A DNA stretch of 64,000 nucleotides, taken from Haliclystus octoradiatus. Taxonomy: Eukaryota > Cnidaria > Staurozoa > Stauromedusae > Haliclystidae. The translations under genes were made by a program, and so were the position numbers. The stretch spans positions 36,945,024 through 37,009,023 of the forward strand of contig OU744447.1 of the NCBI GenBank assembly GCA_916610825.1, given 5' to 3'. Below are positions 27,406 through 38,387 of the stretch, one piece after another. The stretch's first letter is position 1, and each line of letters opens with the position of its first letter. Below the pieces are notes generated by a model, which made no database searches, was not told the DNA's origin, and was given only the letters and a program-made list of their open reading frames with translations.

Positions 27406-27984
27406 AAAAATATTCTCTACTGAATCAACCCTGTATACAAAGTTCACCTGTAAAAAATTGAAAAACATTTTTTTAAATTAAATTTTTTTTTTTTTAAATT
27501 TAAAATTTTTTTATTTAATTTTTTTTTCCAACTTGACAATATTTATTAAAACTTATTAAACATAAATTAAACTAACTTTAAACTTCTATTAAATTGAAAA
27601 TTTCGTACATACTGTACTACCTGGTTTGTTGATAGTGCCCAATGCCCATAATAGGTATGGAATTTGTTCTTTGTATGCATATACTCAATCTTTGTAGCAG
27701 AAAACTTCATGCTCTTGTATCGTTTGAATTGATTATTACTTGAAAAATATTTTTTTCAGTAAAACATTTTTTCAGAGTAGAATCCCATATTAATTGTTGA
27801 TTTATATACCGATATGCAAAATGGTATTAATTATACTTAAGCTAGATATTTCGATAAGTCTTCAGAGACTAGTTTAGATATAAAAGTATATACATCTTGT
27901 TGAGAAACGAATCATTAAATTGTAACTGATATGTCACACAACCGTAATCACTAAATGAGTATTGATACACATCAAAAGGGCATC

Positions 27985-28270
27985 CAAATTCCAGGGGGGA
28001 GGGGTAACTTCCATACTTATGATATATGTTGGGACGTTCAAGAGAGAGGGTACTTTGAGCAAAATTCATAACCTAACTAGAAAAAATTTTGGGAAAGACT
28101 AAATTTTATTTTAATTTATAGTGCACTTTTTTTCATTTCATTTTTTCTTGTTTTTGCTTAAATTTTCCTCGGGTTTTCAGGCCGTAGTATGTTCTTTATG
28201 GTCATCATCCTCCCAAAGTTCTAGTTGAACAACTCCCATTGAAGTGCAACGTAAGTCTCTTCCGAGATCG
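27985..28270 (+). mobile_element. GGGGTAACTTCC element, copy 1
   Basis: Begins GGGGTAACTTCCATACTTAT and ends with CCCAAAGTTCTAGTTGAAC...AGTGCAACG. Its right part is the inverse of the left part of 32341-32662. No ORF. Confidence 0.55.
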
Positions 28271-30743
28271 AAATGCGAAGAAGTAATCGTCCGTGCCAAA
28301 GATAGACCAAGTATAAACTAAATGTAAAATGTATACAAATTTAAAATGTCTCTTACCAAAAATAAACATGGTCGCTTGTTTCTGATCTCTATCCTGAAGT
28401 TACTTCAAAAAGTTTGATCCAAACCTATATAAAAGATGACATTCATATTTGAATTTTCTAAACGAGAAGAAGTTGGGAGATATGATCGTGTGACTCGAGT
28501 GGCAAAAAAATCACGAGCCTCTTAGGCGAGTGATATTTATCTTCCAAAGTTGCTTCCAAGCTTGTTTGAGTTTAGTAACAAATACAAACATTTGCAAGCA
28601 TGAATTAAGTAACCCTTTATAAAAAGTAAACAAAAGCCGGAGTTTCATGCTAAATTTTCGAAGCAAAGCTGTTTTCCCCGGTTTTTGGAGCAATTTTTAC
28701 TGTAGGATTTCATGCACGCTCTTTCGATCTGAAATTTCTACTGAATATACCGGTGTGAATATTTAGAATCGTATTATCTATTTGCCGGTATACAGTTCCC
28801 AACTTGCCAGTTATGTTGGCAAAGTGACCTGTGCTCGTAGGAAGGGTCTTTCAATAAACAGCATGTATATATATATAGGTATAGTTCATACAGATACCTA
28901 TAAACTAATGGCGAATAACAAGGTATATACCGTATATTTCCATGTGTAAGCTCATATATACTTTCTGAAAAACCCTAATACACAATTAATTAAAATTGAA
29001 ATTATTGGTTTGCCGACAAAAATAATCCGTCTGGAATTTTACCCTCTGATTAAAAATTTATCAATTTTCAACTATCAAATTGAGACAAAGATGAGGCAAA
29101 GCCTTTCCGTAACTCCAAGTTTCGCTTGTTTATTTCACGATCATCCGACAATTTTCAACTATATACTGCAAAAATATTTTGATGAATATTGAAAAGATTT
29201 GACATAAACTTCCTCAATTTTATTGTTTTGCGAAATTTCTAATCCTCGAAATGATATAAATCAACTAGAATAAAGCATATAGGTTGAATATTAAGATCTA
29301 TTTTATTCTAAAAAACGTTGAGTAGAAAGACCTAGAAAACAGATTGAGAGAATATCAAAAATTACACAAAGAAAATAGCAATAGACGATATATGATTATG
29401 AATTGTAAAATGTTCACGGAGTAGAAGTTTTTGGTTTTTAAGTTTTTGGACTCTACACTATACAAACTTTTGAAATGTCTATAACAATATTCCAGCTTAG
29501 ATGTAATTAAATTTTATTCATTAATTTATCAGTTTTTCTAGTTACAGTATTAACTTTTAATGTGTTGCATTTCGCACTGTCAAAACTTTGATATTTTGCT
29601 TGCATAGAAAAATAATTAAAAAGGAAACATATTTATTTTACAGGACATTGTAAGAAAAACCATGTAGCAAATTGAAACTTTATATATTAATAACAATTAA
29701 AAATAATTAATGCAATCCTATCAAGTAAGATTATTTAAGTTTTACCAAGGCAAATATTATCAAAATATCCAAAAAAAATTGTGACATTACAAAAAAGCAA
29801 TGAAGCGATAATTTCAAATAACCCATTACAAAAATATGTTTATAACATCTGTTTAACTAAATAATATGTAAATGAAATAATTTATAATTATAAAACATAC
29901 CTTTATGATGGCTTCAAGCAATGGAAATATAACGTAGTCAATTTTAAACACAATTTTAAACTTGAAGAGTGGAAACTTCAAATATTCACCTGCGCGTATT
30001 CGGTTAGAATACGATTCACTGTATTGTAAAATTTTTACATTGAGTTAAAACCGCAGGAAGAAATCTTAAACAATTATAGTCAATCGAATAGCGATTTAAA
30101 ATATTACCCTCAAAAGAAATAAACAAAGTATAGGTTGTGTTGATTTTAAAAATAGACATACACATTTTTATTAAACAACTACAATAAAGTTCCGATTTTA
30201 CTTAATTACGCTTTTATGCGTCTGTCAAAACGTCCGAGAATCGTGAATTAATTATTTCAACAATTACATGCGTAATTAACAACTAGTTTTGAACTTTAAA
30301 AATAGACTTTAGAACATCATATTAAGACAGCTGCATATTTTATAATTCAAAGCAAAAAACAAACATTCGATTTGTATCTTTGAAAGTTATTGATTAGGGA
30401 TTGGAAATATAACTTTTTTATTGAAAGATAATTTCAAGTTATGCGAACACAATATCTACTTACCCAAACTTTACTTTGCTTCTGGTGAAAAACGTTGTTC
30501 TTCGTTGTTCTTCATCAACAAATAAAATATCAAATTTAATAAAATTTAATACAATAACGAAACAGTATAGGTTATATATCCGGAAATTAATTATTTGCGT
30601 CGCTGGTAACATATATTCAATCAGGATGGATTCAAATAGCATGTATATAATCCATTTTAAAATATCTTCAAAAAAGATAACTCAAATTTTACATTCAGAG
30701 TGTTGTAATATTCAGAGTGTTGTAACATTGCAAACAATTGTTG
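28271..30743. other. AT-rich spacer
   Basis: No convincing exon, RNA gene or complete repeat. A short (TA)n run occurs near 28868. Confidence 0.4.
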
Positions 30744-30753
30744 CAAAGAATCT

Positions 30754-31128
30754 AATAGGGCGGATTAGCTCAGATGGCAGAGCAACCGAACTTCAGATCG
30801 TATCATATCTGATCGACTGTGGTTCAAATCCCCCTCAGGTCAACTCAGCCTTGACTTTATCTGAAACATAAAATGAGTACCATCTGAGGATGGCGTATGG
30901 AATGGTCCAAAGGGAATTGCATTGTGAGTAGCTGCGGCGCATCGTTGCGCATTGACAATGGAGACCTATCTGCCATGAAATCTGTTGAAATTGATCTGCA
31001 GAGTCACAGTTGAGATCAACAAAGAGCGTTTAAAATCATTGCTTTCAGCGAAAAATGCCACTCATCTAGAAATAGAGGAGTGGTACGGGTGACTTCGGTA
31101 GGGCAATACCGTCTACATTACTTTTATT
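30754..31128 (+). mobile_element. tRNA-derived SINE, copy 3, with target-site duplication
   Basis: Full-length copy with box A region TAGCTCAGATGGCAGAGCA and box B GGTTCAAATCC. The direct repeat CAAAGAATCT flanks it (30744-30753 and 31129-31138). Confidence 0.92.
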
Positions 31129-31685
31129 CAAAGAATCTTAAAATATGAGCATTTCGCATTTAATTGAATTGTAGAGTAAAGTACATCACTTGCTCTGTAC
31201 ATAATGTATAATTTTCATTCTAACCCATACCGTTTTAAGTCTTTCATACAATATACTGAATTGGTATTAAATAATTACGTATTTCGTTTCAGGAAAATGT
31301 TTAGTTTCTTAAATAAATTCGAAGAAGTACTCAGGAAGTTTCTCAACATTTTTTTAAGGCTTATGATATTAGTACCAATTAGCTTCAATTATAAAAAATA
31401 TGTCAGAGCCCTGATAATATTTTTCTCGTTGCACCACAAATTGTGTTCATGAATATATCCGCAACAAATAAAAAATTCACAATCAAAATGTAATAGAAAT
31501 ACCTTACTAGTTAGGGGAGTCAAGTCAGCAATTACCCTACTTTACCCATCTCTATCGGCGGCCCCCATAACAATCCACAATATACATGTATAAATGGTAG
31601 CTAACGTATGGCAGAGTGACCGTGGATCGTGCGGGATACCAGGGGTTTACAACACGATTAAAATACAGCTGTAAATTTTTACCTC

Positions 31686-32306
31686 TTGAAACGAGAAAAC
31701 TTTTTTTCAATGCTCTTCTTTTGCCACAAATTTGACTACTGTGCTGTTGTCTGGGGGAACTGTATGAATAATCACCTCGATCGCCTCCAGATACTACAAG
31801 ATAGAGGCATGAGGACAGTACTCCAATGCCACTACAGGACTTCTGTCTCAGACATGCTTAGCCAATTCAGCGTTAGAGGCAGGGTGAAACTCAACCAGCT
31901 TTCCTGGGTACAAAAAATTAAATTTCAGAAAGCTCCTCCTCTGTTAACCACATTCTTCTCTTCTTCATTAACCACCAAAACAGGATTCTCAACCAATAAT
32001 GACATCTATATCAAACAAAGCCATCGTCACTCTTTCCAATCAGCAGGTGCTTGTTTGTGGAACGGTCTGCCATCCTCGATGAAAGCGATTGCTGACAGTG
32101 TCATTTATAAAGAAAAATGTAAATCATATCTATATCTATCGAAATAATAATTATATCCATGTATTCTAATTAATTAAGTTTTAATCTTTATATTAATGTT
32201 TTTTTTAAATTGGAATGTATTATTCTGTATGTATTATGATATGAGCCCTTTGTAAAAAAAAAGCCAGAAATGGCTTATAAGGTTTACTCAATAAATGATG
32301 ATGATG
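31686..32306 (+). mobile_element. 5'-truncated L2/CR1-like LINE (reverse transcriptase C-terminus)
   Basis: An open frame at 31686-32147 encodes the region beyond the polymerase palm found in jockey-superfamily LINEs: KFDYCAVVWGNC, LDRLQILQDRGMRTVLQ, and a terminal ACLWNGLPSSMKAI. The catalytic domain is absent, so the copy is dead on arrival. The 3' end has a small hairpin (AGCCAGAAATGGCTT), AATAAA and a (GAT)n tail, typical of L2/CR1 3' ends. Confidence 0.85.
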
Positions 32307-32340
32307 ATGATGATGATTATTATAATGTATATAATTATAA

Positions 32341-32662
32341 CCCGGGGTGTAACTTCCTTTGCGCTTCGATGGGGTCGTTCAAATGGAACTTTGGCAGAAT
32401 GACCATAAAAATTTTCCACATGATGAAAAAGATACCTCAAATATATTTTTATGAATGACTGATTCAATCAAAACAGATTAAAAAAAATTCATAGGCAAAA
32501 ATTTGTTACGCAAAATCAAAAAATTGCAAAAGCGTCAAAAGGATACCCCAAAAATTTTCATGACTAAACATACCCTAAAACTTTTTTCTGGATTTTGATA
32601 AAGGTACCCTTTAATATTTGAATGTCCCCGTATACCAAAAGTATGGAAGTTACCCCCCGAGA
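32341..32662 (-). mobile_element. GGGGTAACTTCC element, copy 2
   Basis: Short terminal inverted repeats: CCCGGGGTGTAACTTCC at left and GGAAGTTACCCCCCGAG at right. The left part is the inverse of the right part of 27985-28270. A third copy is at 62551-62851. It inserted directly after the LINE tail. Confidence 0.65.
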
Positions 32663-33580
32663 ATTATAATAATAAGGCATTTAAACGATCGGTGCTACTG
32701 CTAGGAGTAACTGGTTATTGATAAAAAGCTGGTTATGGCGGTTACAAAAAGCAAACAAAACCAGTGCGTGAATTGACATATTATTGCGATAAACAAAGGG
32801 AAAATTCGAATAAACAAAGCCCGTTAGATACAACTATTTGCAAATATCAGATGATATGCTATTTTATTCATTTACTTTTGAAATGGCGGAGAAAATCGCA
32901 AAAACCACCGCAAACACAAATACACAGACATTTGAAATTATAGGTAAATATTACACAATTATATATATAGTATATGGAGGAGTCTGGTGTCTAGTTCCCA
33001 GGTTCTAACATTCTGTACAGCGCAAGTGGCCAATGTTATTAAAGGAGCAAAAATGACCGGCAGGCGCTACGCACTTAGGATCACGTGCACGCTTATTGTT
33101 ATAACACAATGTTCATTGTTGACATGAATTTTATTACAAGTTAGGCCTGCGTATAACAATTGTTTCAAAGCGAGACGGTTGAATTACGCTAAGCATAAAT
33201 TCAACTCGTGCTCGCAGCGGTCGCCGGTCAATTTTGCCCCTTTAATGTAAATCTAATTCATCAAATTTTCATGAACTGTTTCATTTTTTTTCACGGAGGT
33301 CTGTTGCCAAAAAATTCCTTGAAGTGCTTCAATATACTCATAGTACTCCATAGCCTGCGAACCAGCCCCAAGGTTTTTTCTGAAAGTACTCCATTATACC
33401 ACAAAGAAAATAGGTCACTCTAATTAGTATATATAGCAGTCACTGTAATTATTAGGGATCTAGGGCTAAACCAGATTTCTATAAATTGTATGATGTACGT
33501 GCGTGTTTGCGTCAGGCATTGTTGAGCGAAAGCCATTTGAATCAGATTGTTAATATCCTATAGGCCTTTCTATACAGCAT
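32663..33580. other. Spacer before the satellite
   Basis: No gene seen. At 33352-33392 one end of the TAGCCTGCGAACCAGCCCCA family is present, matching the element at 43655-43970. Confidence 0.4.
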
Positions 33581-36500
33581 CAATGCCTAAACGAACATTA
33601 TCTATTAACTCAACACTGTATACTAAAGACCAACTGTCTATTTTGGCCGTTCTAGCAATGCCTAATCTAACATTATCTATTAACTCAACACTGTATACTA
33701 AAGACCACCTGTCTATTTTGGCCGTTCTAGCAATGTTTCAACGAACATTATCTATTAACTCAACACTGTATACTAAAGACCAACTGTCTATTTTGGCCGT
33801 TCCAGCAATGTTTAAACGAACATTTTCTATTAACTCAACACTGTATACTAAAGACCACCTGTCTATTTTGGCCATTCTAGCAATGTCTAAACGAACATTA
33901 TCTATTAACTCAACACTGTATACTAAAGACCAACTGTCTATTTTGGCCGTTCTAGCAATGTCTAAACGAACACTTTCTATTAACTCAACACTGTATACTA
34001 AAGACCAACTGTTTATTTTGGCCGTTCTAGCAATGTCTAAACGAACATTTTCTATTAACTCAAGACTGTATACTAAAAACCAACTGTCTATTTTGGCCGT
34101 TCTAGCAATGTCTAAACGAACATTTTCTATTAACTCAACACTGTATACTAAAGACCAACTGTCTATTTTGGCCGTTCTAGCAATGTCTAAACGAACATTT
34201 TCTATTAACTCAACACTGTATACTAAAGACCAACTGTCTATTTTGGCCGTTCTAGCAATGTCTAAACGAACATTTTCTATTAACTCAACACTGTATACTA
34301 AAGACCAACTGTCTATTTTGGCCGTTCTAGCAATGTCTAAACGAACATTTTCTATTAACTCAACACTGTATACTAAAGACCAACTGTTTATTTTGGCCGT
34401 TCTAGCAATGTCTAAACGAACATTTTCTATTAACTCAACACTGTATACTAAAGACCAACTGTCTATTTTGGCCGTTCTAGCAATGTCTAAACGAACATTT
34501 TCTATTAACTCAACACTGTATACTAAAGACCAACTGTCTATTTTGGCCATTCTAGCAATGCCTAAACGAACATCATCTATTAACTCAACACTGTATACTA
34601 AAGACTAACTGTCTATTTTGGCCATTCTAGCAATGTCTAAACGAACATCATCTATTAACTCAACACTGTATACTAAAGACCAACTGTCTATTTTGGCCAT
34701 TCTAGCAATGCCTATAAACGAACATCATCTATTAACTCAACACTGTATACTAAAGACCACATGTCTATTTTGGCCGCTCTAGCAATGTCTAAACGAACAT
34801 CATCTATTAACTCAACACTGTATACTAAAGACCACCTGTCTATTTTGGCCGTTCTAGCAATGTCTAAACGAACATTATCTATTAACTCAACACTGTATAA
34901 AAAAGACCAACTGTCTATTATGGCCATTCTAGCAATGTTTAAACGAACATTATCTATTAACTCAACACTGTATACTAAAGACCAACTGTCTATTTTGGCC
35001 AATCTAGCAATGCCTAATCTAACATTATCTATTAACTCAACACTGTATACTAAAGACCAACTGTCTATTTTGGCCATTCTAGCAATGTTTAAACGAACAT
35101 TATCTATTAACTCAACACTGTATACTAAAGACCACCTGTTTATTTTGGCCATTCTAGCAATGCCTAATCTAACATTATCTATTAACTCAACACTGTATAA
35201 TAAAGACCACCTGTCTATTTTGGCCATTCTAGCAATGTTTAAACGAACATTATCTATTAACTCAACACTGTATACTAAAGACCAACTGTCTATTTTGGCC
35301 ATTCTAGCAATGCCTAATCTAACATTATCTATTAACTCAACACTGTATACTAAAGACCAACTGTCTATTTTGGCCATTCTAGCAATGCCTAATCTAACAT
35401 TATCTATTAACTCAACACTGTATACTAAAGACCAACTGTCTATTTTGGCCATTCTAGCAATGCCTAATCTAACATTATCTATTAACTCAACACTGTATAC
35501 TAAAGACCAACTGTCTATTTTGGCCATTCTAGCAATGCCTAATCTAACATTATCTATTAACTCAACACTGTATACTAAAGACCAACTGTCTATTTTGGCC
35601 ATTCTAGCAATGCCTAATCTAACATTATCTATTAACTCAACACTGTATACTAAAGACCAACTGTCTATTTTGGCCATTCTAGCAATGCCTAATCTAACAT
35701 TATCTATTAACTCAACACTGTATAATAAAGACCAACTGTCTATTTTTGCCATTCTAGCAATGTTTAAACGAACATTATCTATTAACTCAACACTGTATAC
35801 TAAAGACCACCTGTTTATTTTGGCCATTCTAGCAATGCCTAATCTAACATTATCTATTAACTCAACACTGTATACTAAAGACCAACTGTCTATTTTGGCC
35901 ATTCTAGCAATGTTTAAACGAACATTATCTATTAACTCAACACTGTATACTAAAGACCAACTGTCTATTTTGGCCATTCTAGCAATGCCTAATCTAACAT
36001 TATCTATTAACTCAACACTGTATACTAAAGACCAACTGTCCATTCTATTTTGGCCATTCTAGCAATGTTTAAACGAACATTATCTATTAACTCAACACTG
36101 TATACTAAAGACCAACTGTCTATTTTGGCCATTCTAGCAATGTTTAAACGAACATTATCTATTAACTCAACACTGTATACTAAAGACCACCTGTCTATTT
36201 TGGCCATTCTAGCAATGTTTAAACGAACATTATCTATTAACTCAACACTGTATACTAAAGACCAACTGTCTATTTTGGCCATTCTAGCAATGTTTAAACG
36301 AACATTATCTATTAACTCAACACTGTATACTAAAGACCAACTGTCTATTTTGGCCGTTCTAGCAATGTTTAAACGAACATTTTCTATTAACTCAACATTG
36401 TATACTAAAGACCACCTGTCTATTTTGGCCATTCTAGCAATGTTTAAACGAACATTATCTATTAACTCAACACTGTATACTAAAGACCAACTGTCTATTT

Positions 36501-37788
36501 TGGCCATTCTAGCAATGTTTAAACGAACATTATCTATTAACTCAACACTGTATACTAAAGACCAACTGTCTATTTTGGCCATTCTAGCAATGTTTAAACG
36601 AACATTATCTATTAACTCAACACTGTATACTAAAGACCAACTGTCTATTTTGGCCATTCTAGCAATGTTTAAACGAACATTATCTATTAACTCAACACTG
36701 TATACTAAAGACCAACTGTCTATTTTGGCCATTCTAGCAATGTTTAAACGAACATTATCTATTAACTCAACACTGTATACTAAAGACCAACTGTCTATTT
36801 TGGCCGTTCTAGCAATGTTTAAACGAACATTTTCTATTAACTCAACATTGTATACTAAAGACCACCTGTCTATTTTGGCCATTCTAGCAATGTTTAAACG
36901 AACATTATCTATTAACTCAACACTGTATACTAAAGACCAACTGTCTATTTTGGCCATTCTAGCAATGTTTAAACGAACATTATCTATTAACTCAACACTG
37001 TATACTAAAGACCAACTGTCTATTTTGGCCATTCTAGCAATGTTTAAACGAACATTATCTATTAACTCAACACTGTATACTAAAGACCAACTGTCTATTT
37101 TGGCCATTCTAGCAATGTTTAAACGAACATTATCTATTAACTCAACACTGTATACTAAAGACCAACTGTCTATTTTGGCCATTCTAGCAATGTTTAAACG
37201 AACATTATCTATTAACTCAACACTGTATACTAAAGACCAACTGTCTATTTTGGCCGTTCTAGCAATGTCTAAACGAACATTTTCTATTAACTCAACACTG
37301 TATACTAAAGACCACCTGTCTATTTTGGCCATTCTAGCAATGTCTAAACGAACATTATCTATTAACTCAACACTGTATACTAAAGACCAACTGTCTATTT
37401 TGGCCGTTCTAGCAATGTCTAAACGAACATTTTCTATTAACTCAACACTGTATACTAAAGACCAACTGTCTATTTTGGCCATTCTAGCAATGTTTAAACG
37501 AACATTTTCTATTAACTCAACACTGTATACTAAAGACCACCTGTCTATTTTGGCCATTCTAGAAATGTCTAAACCAACATTATCTATAAACTCAACACTG
37601 TATACTAAAGACCACCTGTCTATTTTGGCCATTCTAGCAATGTCTAAACGAACATATTCTATTAACTCAACACTGTATACTAAAGACCAACTGTCTATTT
37701 TGGCCATTCTAGCAATGTCTAAACGAACATTTTCTATTAACTCAACACTGTATACTAAAGACCACTTGTCTACAGTGGTCACTCTAGA
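33581..37788 (+). repeat. 75-bp tandem satellite, about 56 copies
   Basis: The unit runs GCAATG[T/C][C/T]TAAACGAACATT...CTATTAACTCAACACTGTA...ACTGTCTATTTTGGCC. Variants zone the array: TCTAAACGA units to about 34.7 kb, CCTAATCTA units dominating 35.0-36.0 kb (first as TTT/CCT dimers, then a run of six), and TTTAAACGA units after 36.06 kb. A 450-bp higher-order repeat (6 units) is visible: the variant CTCAACATTG recurs at 36391 and 36841. Small insertions near 34711 and 36040 break frames. Because 75 is divisible by three, one frame on each strand stays open for 270-610 codons. Differences between units mostly change the encoded residue in those frames, so I read the ORFs as by-products. Confidence 0.97.
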
Positions 37789-38387
37789 ATTACCCAAAAT
37801 AATATGTAGCGTAATTCTAGCATGTTTCATTCTTGACTCTCATGCTATAATAAACAAATATACATTTTGTAATAAGATAAATTATTACTAAAGGAAAAAA
37901 TAGCAAAATTTAAATTATTAACCAGTTTATACAAGTTCATGGAAGCTACATGTCATGTTTTGCATTAACTTTTCATGAACAGTTCGTGAACAGTCTAGAT
38001 AACGTTCATGAACTGTTTTCAAAAGGTAGGACTACCATAGAGGCATAATCCCATCATATCATAATTAATTGTTTAAATATAACTTTATATGTGTATTTGC
38101 TAAAAGCAGCTTAAAGTTAAAAAAAACTAATCAAAAAGGACTACACGCCAATTTATTTCAATTACTTATTTATTTATGTTTAATTTTTTTAATTTAAACG
38201 TTAATAATTGCTGTTGTTAGTGGCAACTATAATAGAATTTCAAGCTGCGAACCCAAAGGTCAACAACTTGGACAGTTATTCTCTCAAATACATACAGCCA
38301 GTTATGATATATAATGTATTTCATTTCAATTTTTAAACAATATTTCAATAATATACTTTCAAAAAAAATTAAAATGACATAATTATA
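37789..38387. other. Spacer between satellite and F-box gene 3' end
   Basis: Holds a GTTCATGAAC cluster (37968-38015) and TTTATT motifs near 38155-38175 that would act as AATAAA signals for the minus-strand F-box gene. Confidence 0.4.

Noticed and set aside
33581..37788. CRISPR array
   Set aside because: The 75-bp units are contiguous and homogenised without unique spacers, in a eukaryotic genome.
33547..37891. Six long open frames (270-613 codons) over the satellite as genes
   Set aside because: Frame openness follows from the 75-bp period; variants change residues freely in both strands and indels at 34711 and 36040 break the frames.
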